From Cinclus cinclus (taxonomy: Eukaryota; Chordata; Aves; Passeriformes; Cinclidae): 64,000 nt of DNA. A model generated the notes under the pieces. The model had not been told where the DNA came from. It made no database searches and saw nothing but the letters and a program-made list of their open reading frames with translations. Numbering within the stretch: position 1 is the first letter of the stretch; each line of letters opens with the position of its first letter. Shown here piece after piece: positions 46,931-61,135 of the stretch. The stretch lies in the NCBI RefSeq assembly GCF_963662255.1, contig NC_085049.1, positions 52,437,158-52,501,157 of the forward strand, read 5' to 3'. A program made the translations under genes and the position numbers.

Positions 46931-49900
46931 AAATATATCATGGTATGAAAGAGTTTGCTTCTGATGTGATTAAAACACCTAGAGAGGAAGACAGAAGAAA
47001 AAATTTAATGATTTTTCCTACTTGAGAGAAATTATTCTCTCTGTTCTCAGGAAAATAATTTTCCTCTACTCTGTGAGCAGTCACAGGTCTGTGCTTAAAA
47101 AGAAAACATATTTGCCAGGGAATTTAAGTAAGTATTTATGGTTCTCCTCAAAGAGTTTTCTTTCTAGGTGAATAATATAAACAAGAAGGAGATAATCTTA
47201 TCAATATTGTTAGTCAAAATTTTAACTCTTACATTTATAGCTAACTACAGAGTAATTAGACAAGATTATTAACCAGATATTCCCTCTAATCAGATTAAAA
47301 TCCTGCTATTATCTTCTTTACTCTAAGAAGCCCATTTAAAAAATGAAGTAACAGCATTATCATTCTCAGTTAAGCACCTTTGACCCAAAATTTCCCTCAC
47401 TTTTTGCTTCAGTTTTGATATGATTTGCCATAAATTATTTTTAACTCCTCTGACCTGTCTAATTACTGTGAATTTCACATGTAGGGTGGTATGTGCTCCC
47501 TAATTACCGATAATAACTCTTTGGTTGTTTCCTAGCATCACTGGAAATCCTTTGTCTTCTAGCTCAGCTAATCAGGTACTGTAAAGCCTCAAAAGATGAC
47601 ATTTTACCATGTAGGGTGACTATTCTATTATTTTGGATAGTTTTTGTAACTATTAGTTGCACAGCTGCTATATTATAACCAGTCTTTCTCAACAGAACAT
47701 CTGATAGCTGCATTGTGTATTGTTCTCTACATGATCTGAGAAACTCCAGCTGTCAGTTAAAGATTATTCGCATACCTAGTCAATTGGGGAATAAAATACT
47801 ATATATTTTAATGACTCAGATGCTCCATACAGAAACAGAGTAGGTGCTGTTTTGTTTTTTTTCTCTAACACATTTAGTCAAGGAACATACTTTAATGGTG
47901 TTTTAGAAGATTAGCCATATTCATTTGGAGCTAAGCTTATTACTAAGTCGATCTTTTAAATCCTGGCTTCTATGCATCTGATAACAGCACAGACATAGCC
48001 CTTCAGAGTAAACAGTGATCCTGTTTAAACATAAGCATCATGACGTACTGAAAGACATGTAGGTCTTTCTTCTTCTCTTCATAATATCTTACCCTATGGA
48101 AAGTATAAGGATTGACCTAATCTATAAATAATTTATGTAACCTTCAAATTGAAACAACAGTCACTCTTTTTACTTCCCTTGACTTCAATACTTAGACATG
48201 AAACACTGGATTGCATACAGAATTTGTATGCACCTTTTTGTAATGTATTATTCAGGAAGTCTGCCATTAGCTATAGTATGTATTGCAGTACCAGCTGCTG
48301 TGGCAACATAAATAGGGAGCTGACACTTCTCCACTCTATGATCAGGAGTATATGCTGGATTAGTTTATGTAGTGAAGAAAACATCTGGCAATTAGCTTTA
48401 CTCAGGTCTCTTCTAGTGGGGCTCTTTTAAACTCAGAAATTAGCTATGTGATCGGCTCCTCAGCTGAAGTGCAAGGCCTTGATTTCTCCAGTGTATCACA
48501 GACCTTCAGATCCAACTGGCTGACTCATGTAAATGGCAGAGTAGCTGAGATTGCTGCCATAGCATGAAAGTTGTCAGATTAATAAGTAGCACATTAGTAG
48601 GAAGGCAGAAGATTTCTTAACTATTGATGTTAACATCATATTTATATATCTCATTTCACAAAATCAGCCAGACACAAATGGCTTGTGCTGCACTGATTTG
48701 TACCACGGCAGCATGGTCATGCTAAAGTATAAACTCATTGACCATTTCTACTTCCTACATCTTGGAATGCCTTTTCTAATATGTGAAGGGCTAAAACACC
48801 ACTAAGGATTAGATATTAGTACCACTTAGCTATTGTGCCCTCCAAAGTACTTTTAGAAACAGTTTGGAAGATGGATACACAGTTTTGAATGGTGTCACTT
48901 AAATCTAACAGAACTTGTTTTAAACGGACATTTACATTGTTTGTTTTGAATCTTCAAGAAGGCATCCTGGAAGAGGAAGTACATATGGCTGAAAGACTCT
49001 TTACAGCTGTTTGCATCTCTGATCAGACGGTGAGCTGTGTTGTATGAGGGTAGGAAATCAGTGGTGAATGAAGATGAAAACACATTTGCAACAAGATCAA
49101 AGATAGGAACAACTGCTTGGAGGTAAGAGAGAGCAGAGACAGAGGAAGAACAGAGAAGAAACTCTTCTGTCTCAAACAGGATAAGATCAAGTAGACCTGT
49201 AGCAGGAGACCTGAGGGTAAAATTTCGATACAAGTGATATCTGTGGCAATACATTTATGATTCCCAGAAGTTTAGAAAGATAAGGAAAGACCATTTAATT
49301 GCCAAGAAGAAGGGAGGAAACTGGAGTGGAACATAACAATTCTGACTTTAATGTAGAAAAGGGCAGTATACATTGGCCTCATATTATTATGACACCAAAC
49401 TGACCACAACATCCACCAGCCTGAGTAGGACCATTATCTGATAACAGTAAGATGCCTCTTTCCAAAGACATAACTTGGCATTTTCTTATGGCAGCAGCAC
49501 TTCTTATGACTGGGGCAGTATAAAAACCTGCTATGGACATGGTGAAAAAGTGAGTCCTGTCTCACATTTTCAGATGGCAATAGAGCTGGGAGTGAGAGGG
49601 TTTTACGACTCCATAGGTTCCAACTATTTGGTAATCCAGCCAGAGCAGAGAAGTTCTTCTCCCTACTTGTGACATGCAAGAGGCTTTCTTACAGTTTCCC
49701 TAAAAGGGAATTCCATAGCTATCCATGGCCATGTTGGTCTTGGCATTCGGTCAGAATGGTAGTTATGCTGCCAGAGGCTTCCTGACCTGAAGAAATAGCT
49801 TTTGTGACAGGCAGGAAGAGACAAGGGAGTGTTTGGGAATTGTGCCTGGCAGGATGCATCCACAGGACAGTAAAGGTCCAACAGTCCTTTCTGTCCTCAC

Positions 49901-52900
49901 CCGTGGACAATTTTTACTGATGGCTGTCATAGACATTCCAATTTCAACAGAGGAGAAGCAACTTTTGATTTTACTAACTGCTCTTTGGCCCCGAGTTACT
50001 ACTGTAGGTGAGACTTTATTCCTCAGCTGCTTTGAGAGGCCAAGCAGTAGCATTGCCTTTATGTGTATTCCATGACTTCCTCTGAGAAATCTCCCTACAC
50101 CATAGCCTGAAGAGGGCCTCTGGGAACATAAATCTCAAATATTTTGAGAGAGTCCAGATGGCCCTGGTAGGAAAGGGTAGTTTTCACTGATGTATTCTCA
50201 TTGCACTCTGACTAATGTGTGCTGGACATAGGAAAGCCTGGCCAAGATGTAAATATTCTCTGTTGTTTTCTATTAGTTTTCCAACAGGGCAGTCAGTCCT
50301 TGAAGTTGAAGTCAAGCATGGACTGGTTTTCAGGGCCAACACAGTCTGTACTTGCCAAAAGAAAAATATTTTCATATTTGACAATAAAATATTCCTGCAC
50401 TTCAAAACAGTGTATCTGTTCTCTTGACTTCTAGGGAGAAGTTTTAGCCTGTCTGCCTTCCACCTCTCCTCCCCACTCTTGGTGGAGTGCAAAAGCTGCT
50501 GACCTGCACCATGATCTAGACAAGGAAGGTCTCTGCTCCATCTTGGGGGAGCATTTCATATGACCCTCAAGTCATGTACTTAGGAGAATAATACAGGGTA
50601 GAAATAATGTGAGGATGGGCAGCAAGCACCAAGGCACAGGAGGCAAGACAGCCCCCACTTGCTTGAGTTTGGAGGAAATTTGGAGGAAAGTAGATGGGTG
50701 GTTATATTTTAGTCAATTATAAACAAGAGATTTTTTTTTAATAGAAGAGAACAGGGAAGACCTTTGTGGGCTGAGCAGTCTTAAAAATTTTTAATGGCAA
50801 CAGAATAAAAGCCTCCATAGTCAAATGAGACAGAGAAGGGGAAGGAAAAACTGTGTCAAAATGAGAAATCAGAGTTGTCTTGGAGGAATAGGGAGGGTTA
50901 TGAGGTTCATATATGAGCAAGAAGCTCTGGGATGAGTGCTGGATGCTACCATGCTCATGGAAGCACCAAGAAAATCATGGTGTGAACAAGCCCATCAAAG
51001 ACTGGAGGGACCTTGCAAGTCTGCTGAATTACAAGGAAGGAAAAGCAGTAGAGGATGGTGGTCAACCACAGCAGCTCAGCTGTGGATATGCTGGGGAGGA
51101 GACATGTAATTTTGCACTGTAGCTTAACTGCAAAGCCTTATTTCAAATTTCTATTTCTTGGTATACTTTTGGATGCTCCAGCAAAAGTAAATATGTGTCA
51201 TGAACATTACAATGAAGGAGGTTGGATATTTTCCTCTGAGCTATCTAGTTATCTGTATCTAGGATCTTTTATATTGTATGGGATTAATAGCAAGGATAGT
51301 ATAAAAATTTTAACAGATGTTAAATTTGGTAACCAAGTTTAAAATTAGAAGATGATAATTTTGCACATCTTTATTTAAGTACATTAATTGAATTTATCTT
51401 AAAATAAATATTTTACTTTTGTGACACTTGTGGCATCTGTTTTTCAGCCACAATGCTTTGCAAGTCTTTTTAAAAAATGTATGTTTGGGACAAACATCTT
51501 CAGATTAAGGATGGAGGTCTTTAGGGTATGATTATTATATTGTTGGACAGATATTCTGTGCCAGTCTCTGCTTGTTTCTCCTGTTTGATCAAAACCAAAT
51601 TTAAAAAAAACCCAACGCGAATCCATACATGCAGGTGTTTTGCAGGTCCTATTTCTACTAGCTCTTTAAATAAATTTTGAAAGCACTGCTTCAAACTCAG
51701 AGTCAAAGTGCATTATGTTTACTGGCCAGCAGGGATGAAAACTTGGCCTGTTGTCACTGAAGAGCATTCCCAGGGTGTCTCAGAAAGCAACTTCCTAAAA
51801 TTATTATATTATCTTTTCCATATATCTGGGAAATGAAAAGCAGTAAATTATTTATGATTATGATGATTTCAGTAACAACAACTGGAGCTTTCTTCACCCA
51901 TGTGCAATGGAAGTAAAATGTATGGGGTTTATTTTATTAATTCAATTTATATAATAAATATATGGTATAGGAAAGTATGCAATGATAAAGGGAAATTGAA
52001 GTTAAATACAGTGCAAGAATAATTAGTGGCACCTTTATTATATTGCACTGACTGACTTACCTGCATTGCTACACTAATGCTGCATTCAATTATATTCATG
52101 TTCATCATGAAAAACCTGAGGTGTAATTAATGAAAGAAATTGGTTTTGGTAGAAATCAAATTATATTAGCACATCATCAGAAAAGTCTCTTTTGTTCTCA
52201 GACATATGCATTAACATCCTTAGAAACAGCTTGTTCAGTTTACAAGGCTCTTACTGCTGCTCTTCAGTCCGTTAAAGAAATGCACTGGGGAGCTGAATGC
52301 TGTCAGCCTGGACCCGGACCTGCTTTTAAGCTCTCCATGTAAGAATGGAATGCTCTGGGGTCAGGCAACACACTTAAATCAGCCTTTATCTCAAACTGCC
52401 TATGTAAGAACAAACAAAAGAAGTATTTATTTACCAAATATAAATACATGACACTGTTTCTCAAACATTTGGAAATAAAAGGAAGTAACATATATCTGCA
52501 TCGCATTTTAGCTTTCAAGGGCCATTTCACCCTTCAGAGGTCAGCTAGGAAGCTGAAAGATCCTTCACAGCTTTCATGTCTGAAGTCTTTGTTGCAAACA
52601 ACCTGACTCAGTGTGACTATATTTGTGGAAGAAAATCCCAGATTTGCTGTTCCTATTTCACAAATACCATAATTCTCCTGATGAGGTTTAACAGAATTAA
52701 AGTTCACTCTGTAAGACATAGGAATTTTGGGCAAAGTTTCAACTTTGCTGCCACCAGGGAAGTGTCTGCTTAATCTAACCTGGAAAAGTTAATGTTTCTT
52801 GGGTATGATCCAGGGCTAACTTTGTTTTTCCATACAGCAAATGAAAGATTATTTTCAAGGTGAGCTGAGCAAGTATCTAAGTCATTCATTGTAGGGTAAA

Positions 52901-55900
52901 AAGTATTTCCGATTTCCTAAATCACTGACTGGTATCCCTTCACACTGACCCTGCTATTTTCTAGAAACAGCATTTTCACAACGTTGCTGCAAATAAAATC
53001 TGCTGATTACACCCCTAGATTTTCACAGTAAACAGCATTAGCCTAATTTAGACTATGTCTATGTGAAAAAGAAAGGATCATAACATACAGGCAGGTAATA
53101 TTTGTAAACATTCTGGTTAAGCAAAAGAAGTTAACATAATTTGTTTAACTTAAAAGTGTCAGCTTGGGTTAGAACCCCTTCTGCCTTCACAAACAATTGA
53201 TCTCCACATTCATCACAGTGTGTCTCAATACTTGGCTACAACCCTGAGTTTAGCAGCCTATGTATAAATATTTTCTACAGAAATGAGAAGTGGCAACCTA
53301 TGCAAAACTTGCATCTACTTTTCCATCTGCTTTTCTTCTATTTTGTGTCTTTTCCCCTTCCTTACAAGGGCCTAGCAGATTCTGCAGAACTTCAAGCAAT
53401 TTGCATACACAAGTGCAAACAGAATGACACTGGAGAGCAAGAGAGCGGCAATTCGATTATCTCTCTCAGTTAAAAGCTGAGAAAATCTGTGATCTGAGGG
53501 GATTACTCAGAATGCCTTAGGAGGCTGTAAAAACCTTACCCTGATAAAAGTCACTTTGAATATATCACATAACCTTCTTGTGTGAAAAAGTATTTCCCTC
53601 TCCTGTTCTGTAAATTCTGGCAAGCTCCTTATAGTATCTAAAGCCACTAGGATTTCTGAAGCTTCAGGAGACAATCTACAGAATCCCAAGGAATCCACAT
53701 TAGCATCTCTGAGGTTTGGCTAGGTCTTGTGCTCCTTGTACTCTGCTCTGGGGATTGTATATACTTCACGCCAGTGTGTTGATGGATGTTTCGTGATGTT
53801 ATATAAATATTTTCTTACTTTTGTGTTATATTAAACATTACAGGTGGAGAGTAGGTATTTCATGTCTCAGCTAGGGTGATTGTGACAGACGTTATCAGAA
53901 AGGCCAAGTTAAAATGACTCCTTACATTTTAAAACTCACTTCCATTTCGGACACCAGAAAAATGCCGAGAATGCCACATCTATTTATTCTTTGTTTATAC
54001 ATTTTGCGGCTGTGCCACTTTCTCTAAATATTCTGTTATGAAAGCATATGGACATATTTGGAGAAATACATATCACACTACAGGACACAGCTTTGTTCTA
54101 GCTCATTTGCTGTAGGGTGTCTGGTGCAGTAATCTTCAATTTAAAAAAGGCACTATGTTCTATTTCTGTAGGGCCACAAGAACAGGATTTTATAAACAGC
54201 TATTCCCAAGGGCAGGCCTGTGGGAAAAGTTGTAATAAACTGCCTCCCACCATTGTATTGTCCGGCAGAAAAAACCAACAAATACATGTCTTCCTTTCTT
54301 TTTAAAGGAGCATGTATCACTGCAATACTTTTTTTTAAATCTCCATGTATTATGAGTAATGTACATGAATAAAAACCATTCAAATCTAATTGCAAATTGC
54401 AACTAAAAACACTTGCAGCATCACCAAAAAGAAGACTGGTTTCAGAAAAGAAATAATACAACACTCTCCCAATTCATTGTGGAAAGGTCAAGAATCTTAA
54501 TGTCATTAAAATCTTTTTGAGTGGCCTTCTAGTACTTCTTTTGCTATCACTCTTCTTTAGTAAAGCAGCTCTAATTCAAGATGACCACTTAATAGCACAT
54601 CAGTCAAAGCTAATGACATATTATCTCATTTACTAGAAAATCATACAGAAGGAGAAAGAGAAAAAACTCTATTTTTTTTTCCACAGACCACATTTTTAAT
54701 CCTTTTATATTCATATTTTTACATTATTGTATAAAAACACCACAAGAGCCTGTACAGTTGCAAATCCTAGAAACACTTAAAGCTGCTTCTTGAGAAGGAT
54801 TGCCTGCATGAGGAGAATTTCCAAAAGGCATTAAAGCCATAGTCTTTACTGGGGAAGACAGCAACAGAAAAAACATGGCTCAAAGAGAGGCAAGGATGAT
54901 CACCTCAGCACAAACACCATTTCATTCTTGTGGAGAAAGCACAGAACAGGGTATTTGGAAGATTTCAAGCACCTGGGCACAACATCACCCCTCCTTCATG
55001 CAAGAACTGAGAAGGATATCTAGTCCAAGAATATGATTTAGGGGCCCAAGCTGTAAACATTCCAGGGCTTTCCTGAAAACTAGTAGGCTTGGGAAATCTT
55101 GAAGATACCCACAGAAGTCTTCTGGAGGTACTGAGCCAGGATGTGGTATCATACACTTTTGGACCAAATTCTCTTGGGTAGCTTTTTCTCCCTTATTAGG
55201 TAATAAAAGCCATAGCTAAACAAGACAAAATGAAGCCTACCCAATAATTATTAATTAAAATAATTTCTCTATTTAAAGGGAAAACTATTTTTTTTGTATT
55301 TTCTTTGGGAAATCTCAGAAGACTACTCTTCATGAAGTTCCCTCAAGCAGAGAAAACAGCAGACAGCAGAAGCCTGTCTGAAAGGATTGTTTTTATATAA
55401 AAATATAATCCTAAAAATAGAAACATAAACAGGAACTGTGACAGATGATGCAGACTGTGTTCTGCAATGCCAGGTTCTGGTAAGTGGGCAACAGGTTCAC
55501 AGATCCTCTTTGGAATTTGAAAAAGACAAGTGTGCCTCCGGCTCAGAGCAAGCAGACAGCTATTTGGGAAGACAAGCTGCCAGTGAATTCACTCTGCTTT
55601 TTTCCTCAGGCCTGATCTTCTTTAGCACATAATAAACTTGATAATTCTTTCCTAAATTCTTGTTCGGAACAAATTTGTCAGTTCTCCCTCTGTGATGAAG
55701 CCCAAGAAGTGCTTTGGTCAAGTAATGATTTCTCAAAATTTCTCTGAACAAGGTTGGAGTCTCTCTGTTCTGCTCTGCCTTTAACACTGCCCCAGCAGGT
55801 TCAGAGTCCTCAGCTAAGTCTCCTCACCTTCACTTCATACTTAAGTGTATGCAATGTGTGCCATGACCATCCCATCATCCTGTTGGGCCCTTCAACAATC

Positions 55901-57889
55901 TTGATTTGGTGCTTTCAACAGCACAATCACAACAAAGTAATACAGCTTCCACCTGGATACTGCCTCATCGTGCATACTCACCGTACTCGGCATGCATGCA
56001 GCTTGTGTTCTTCAGAGAGCATCACCAGCTGAAGATCATCATCTGCAGCCAGAATGTGACCCTTGCTCAGCAGCTTGGCCTGGGCTTCAGGGAATGCTCC
56101 CAGAGCATATTGTCACAGGCAGTGTAGATGAAGTCCAGTAATATGTGCTTTCAGTGAAAACTATTGCTTAAAAAGCTGGGTGCTGTTTCATGGGCAGCTT
56201 CAGAGTTTCAATTGATATATGTTGGGGCTAAATGAAGGCATGAGAGAGACGATTTTATTCAGTGAAAGACATCATGTAAGCTAAGGTGAATGGATACATT
56301 TAATGCCTCCTTCCCAGGCACTAATGAAATGGATTTGGGCCAGTCTGCTCTCTCTCTTTTTCTCTCATTTTCAATACCACTGATGTGACATTTAATCATA
56401 TAAAACTTCCAGGGATATCTACTTCTTAGATTTAGCTCAATGTGTATGTGAATACTTGATGAGAGTTCTGAGTTTTCACAAGATTATGAGGAAATTTTTT
56501 CCATCTGGCATCCTCAAAATAATAGCCAACATACTTTAACAGGGAGTACATTTTTCTTTTGAAATGCAGAATTACTCAAGCAATGACTGAAATGCTGCTT
56601 ACTTCATAGGCTGTGTTTGTATCATATGGCACTTCTATATGTTTCAGTGCAGTTTCATGTAGTGAAAGATGTCAATTTTGATCAGGGTGATGTGGTGATT
56701 TTTTTTAGAATTCAGGTAAGACCCTGCAACATATACTCTTTCTGATGAAAATTATCTGATCAAGCTTGTTAGCAGGCAATGCCTGAATAAAAAGAAAAAG
56801 CTGCTTCTATTTGAGGTCGAGTTATTTTTAGTCTGCCTTCCCTTGAATCTAAGTTTATGCAGCTTCATTCATGCAAGAATTTTTATAGATTTTTCTGAGG
56901 GGTGATGGGAAATGGAGGGTGGGAACAGTGTAGTAGTAACTCCCTAGTTATTTGTGGGCTTTCTGACTAATATATTTATGCTCTCTATCTGTAGTGATTC
57001 CTCCAGCTTTGCACATTTGGGATTCAGATAACAATTTTGTTCATTTAAAAATGATCTGATTATGAAAACCGGAAGAATTGCAGTTTTATAAATAAAAATA
57101 CTTCTATTGTGTTGACACACCAAATCCTTGAGTTGAGCAAAGGAGAAAGGAGTTAACAAGCTAAACATATCTAAGTGGCTACTGTTGGCTGTTCCTCACA
57201 GTATTTCAGAAATACTCCATATGGAAGGAAGCAGATTTGATAAGATTCCTCAAGAGGGAATCAAAAAACAAGAGGATGAAAAAAGACAGAGAATCTTCTG
57301 TCATAATTAGAAGCATTTGGTCCTCCAGTTTTGACAAGTTTGTGAAGAGAAGTAAGTTTCCTAGGAAAGGATGGTAGAGAGGAAAGAGATGACAGAAATT
57401 CTGTCAGTCTGAGATACTAGAATCAGAAAAATAAATGTGAAATCAGTGTTTGGCAGTAAGATTTTTGAAGAATAAATACTATTGTATGTATTTGATGTCT
57501 TTTTGTCTTTGTCATGTTTTTAGTTTGTCTTTTTTTTAAATTTATTTTGTAGAATTTCTCCAATGAAATTGTATAGATTTAACATTTATGTGAGGAGTTT
57601 GTAAATAGTGAAGTAATTCTGTATGTAAAGAGTCTCCTACAGACAAGCGTCATTATTGCATTAATGCCAAACCTTAATTCAAATTGAATTCCATTATAAA
57701 AGAGTTTTGTTTGAATTTGAACAGAAGGCTATGTGTCATGGTCTCAGTTAATGGCTCTGGGAATTCCTCTTTCACCTGGCCTGTCATGGTTCTTTGTGAA
57801 TTTTTTCCTCTCTGACCTGTTTCTGTCACATACCTCTTTCAATACATAGAAAGTATTGCATAATCCTACACTCAGACTTTATATTTGCA

Positions 57890-58500
57890 TCCCCCTAGGC
57901 TGAAGTTGCATGACTGCAAGCATCTGAGTTGATCTTGCAGCCTGCCAGAGCAAATGGAAGTCAGTTCCTGCCTCACCAGGTCCTCCTCCTCATTCCCAGC
58001 TCCTCACACCCAATCTTGCCTGGGAAAGGTCCTTGTGTTGAGTGCTCCTCACACCCTTCCAGATACTGACCCAGCTACTCCTTCATGAGAGGAGACAAAG
58101 CTTCCTGGGAGCTGGGAGGAGTTAAGTGGAAGCACATAATAGAGACATGGTGCATTGAATTGAACAGATTGGTGGGGATCAGCAAAGGAGGAGAGGACAA
58201 GGGGAGATTTTGGCCCGTGTAGGATGTGTATGAATGATTAAGGGCAGTAGGAGAGCAGAATGAGGGCTGGGAACACCACCACCGAGTACGGGACAGAGGA
58301 TGGTCTTGGAGGGCCAGAAACTGTCTGAGACTCTTCTGGTATTTGTGGAAGGAGCAATGCTGGGAACTTGGGGCAAGCTGTGTTGCTGCCAGGAGTCCCC
58401 ACAAGCCGAGAGCTGTGCTGCCTCTCTTCTACCATTGCTGTGCAAAGCTCTCGTTTGCTCCCAGCTTTCACTGAGATAAGGGAAAGCCTGAACATTAGCT
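57890..58500. other. GC-richer block of unknown origin
   Basis: About 600 bases with higher G+C than the flanks, starting CCCCCTAGGCTGAAGTTGCA. Three overlapping minus-strand frames (85-109 codons) cover its right part. Their products are rich in S, P, H and Q without motif or consistent start context. TCCTCACACCC occurs twice near 58003 and 58045 (AGCTCCTCACACCCAATC and TGCTCCTCACACCCTTCC). It could be an unrecognised old repeat or unique sequence. Confidence 0.35.
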
Positions 58501-59965
58501 GAATGGATATATCTTTCTGTTTGAAGTCTGCTAACTGCTAAGCTGCCCTGAAATGTACTTTTGATCCTGTAAGCTTAGTGAAGGCAGAAGATAGGGCAGG
58601 ATTATAGAAAGGTCTTGATTTTCTCTTGATACTTTGGTGTTACCTCACTAAGTAGATTGCCTATTTGTAGATTCCCTGGTCTACAACCTATCTCACCCAT
58701 AAATGTGGTGCTGTTTTGGAGCTTGCCCTGCCTCAGTGCTTGTTATGTCTTCTAGGAATAGGTAATCATAACATATTTTTTATTTCAACCAAAAAAACAA
58801 CTTTTTGCCTGAGAAGTTTCAAACTTTAAGTGACAAATTATGTACATGGTTAGAAATACAATAGAGGGAGCAGTTCCAAATGTCTGACCTGGGCTTTATG
58901 TTAGGGTTTGCTTTTCAGAAGTTATGGAGAAGAAAGCTACCTATGGTCTTCAATGGTTGTTTTTGATGCTCAGTAGCTAAGTGAGGTTCTGAGTACCTAA
59001 AGAATGGGTCTTGTGATGAAGTTTGGCAGTTAATTTCTGGCAAACAACTTTTAAACCAGATATTTTAATTTCTGGTGTATCTACAGATAAACCATACTCA
59101 TAAATGGACTTCTGTTTCACATCAATACAAAATAAAATAGATTAATTATGTCTTTTGTGAAATAATACTGCACCTCAAAAGTTTTGTTGATATTTAGAAA
59201 CTAAAAGGTTATTTTTTCTTTTCAAAATATGTCGACATTTTTAGAGGCCAAAATAGAATTCTGCTACTTTTCTTTTTTTTTTAAATTAGGTTGAAAAGTT
59301 TATTATATGAAGCAGTTATGTTTTTAGTAAAATTTTTATTCATAATATAATCACAGAGTTTTGCTTGCATAATTAAAGAAAATAAAATTACCAGCAAGCC
59401 AAAACTACCAATAAGTCATTTTTCTTGCTCAGAAATATTCAGGTATGACACCTGAGTAAGATTTTTGCTGAAAACCTTTGTCTTCTTTCCTTCTTCCTAG
59501 TGTCATGTTTTAAGTTTCATCTGCCTTTGCCCTCTCAGAAACCCACAGTTGGTGCTGATACTGCCAATCCTACACTGGATCCTAGATTAGATTTGGAAAA
59601 AACTCATGATGAAGTGCTTGAACAGTAACTCTTTTCATTTGCATCTCATTTTATTCTGGGCTTGTTGTGCAGACATGATGGAATACCAACTAAATGGACA
59701 GTTATGAAAATCCTCATTGAGTGTTAGTATCTAACATCTCAGTACTCTGGCATTTCCTTCCAAATTAGTTGTTGTTTTAATATTCAAAGGAGATTAATTG
59801 TTCTTTTGTTGAGCGTTATGACGTGTGGCTGGGAAAGTCACTGGCTGTGTGAGTTGTTCCTTTTGGTTCAAGAACTTGAGTCAGATTGCAGCTGCTTGAC
59901 CCCTTCTCCAAAACTAGATGTAAATAAACATAGAAATGCTACTCTGAATCTTGGTAAGATATTAA

Positions 59966-60000
59966 AATTAATAATAAATAATAATAATAAAATTAATTAA
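59966..60000. repeat. (AAT)n-like tract
   Basis: AAATTAATAATAAATAATAATAATAAAATTAATTAA, an imperfect AAT repeat. It terminates a 64-codon plus-strand frame with asparagine repeats that come from the tract, not from a gene. Confidence 0.85.
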
Positions 60001-60772
60001 GGGTATAAACTTGAGTAAGAGCTCTTCCTTGGTGGTTGTGTTACAGTGCTTTTATTGAAGAAATCTTCATATAAAGTCTCTATGAATTTTGGTAACCCCA
60101 GTATTTTTCAATTAAGAGGCAGAACATTCAGTTGTATATGAAATATATGGAATTGCTGGTATAGAAAGGATGACATTCTAGTGATTATTCAAGGAAAAAT
60201 TCACATGCCATAAGCTAAATATTTTCTCTTTTTTTTTATTCATTGGGGAGCACTCAGCCCAGGTAATTTTTAGTCTTTCTTGCTATGTGAAATCAGTAAA
60301 TTTCACTTAGTTCTTCCTTTTTTATCCACAGCACCTATCATAGTATTTGTTTTCAATTGTCATGTGGGTTTGTAGCTTCAGTTGGTTTTTTCTCACAGTC
60401 CAGTAACTAATAAGAAGTGGAAACTGAGTTTCAGAGAGATTAAACTCATTAAAAGCATAGTATATGGGTAGTTATGAAGTGAGGCAGAACACAGACTTTT
60501 GCTCTAAGGATACAGAGTTAAACTTTTCTATGCTTTTTACACTGTCATGGGCCAGAAGGGAATGCTTTCTCCTAGGGAAAACAGAGGCAGTAACAGTAAA
60601 AAACAACAGAGTGTCCAGGCTCAGGTTTCTGATTCATTCATTTGCCATACACAGAGCACAACACTTTGTCACAATGCAATGTAAACTCACTCTTTTAAAA
60701 GATTCAAAGGTCTTTCTCTTCTCTCCCTAGTTAATGCACAAAATTATTTTATGTCTTAGTGCCTATGCAAAA

Positions 60773-60795
60773 CCAAAAAAAAAAAAACAAACCCA
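60773..60795. repeat. A-rich tract
   Basis: AAAACCAAAAAAAAAAAAACAAACCCAAAACC, a short low-complexity A/C tract like the one near 22.2 kb. Confidence 0.75.
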
Positions 60796-61062
60796 AAACC
60801 TTCACAGAAATATTATTTGAGTGTAAAGCAGATTGTGCTTTGGGTCTCAGCCTAACATCTATTTGACTGAAGGGTGAAGTATTTATGTAGTGCTTTGTAT
60901 TCCAACTAATTTCCTATTAAATAGAAGGAATGTAATCACTGAGTATATTTCAATACCCTGCCTTTAATGAAAGGGACAGGGACACACAGTATGAGGCAGA
61001 GAACAACTGGTCCTAAAAGTCCACTCAGTGTGGGTATCGTATCCTTGTAAAAGTATGCTAAA

Positions 61063-61135
61063 TGTTGGCAAGCTTTGGACCAGGTAGTCTCTATGCAGCC
61101 CTTCCAACCTACATTCTCATCCTGTAATTTTGGTC
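61063..61135 (+). mobile_element. Short CR1 LINE 3' tail
   Basis: GGCAAGCTTTGGACCAGGTA, then TGCAGCCCTTCCAACCTACA and TTCTCATCCTGTAATTTTGG, follow the last 70 bases of a CR1 3' end (…GGACCAGATGATCTC…CCCTTCCAACCT…ATTCTGTGATT). Only the tail is present, consistent with severe 5' truncation during insertion. Confidence 0.65.

Larger units (their letters stand above)
45925..61062. other. Long gene-free, mostly unique interval
   Basis: About 15 kb with no large transposon that I recognise, unusually clean beside the first 46 kb. It contains a C-rich tract at 46904-46930, GC-richer patches at 49.4-50.1, 55.7-56.1 and 57.9-58.5 kb with overlapping frames on both strands, and an (AAT)n tract at 59966-60000. 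Frames of 103-119 codons at 48.9-49.25, 50.2-50.5 and 54.15-54.46 kb have no identifiable domain. Segments such as 47.34-47.62 kb have the mixed, TAATTA-containing composition typical of conserved non-coding DNA, but conservation cannot be judged from one genome. Confidence 0.5.
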
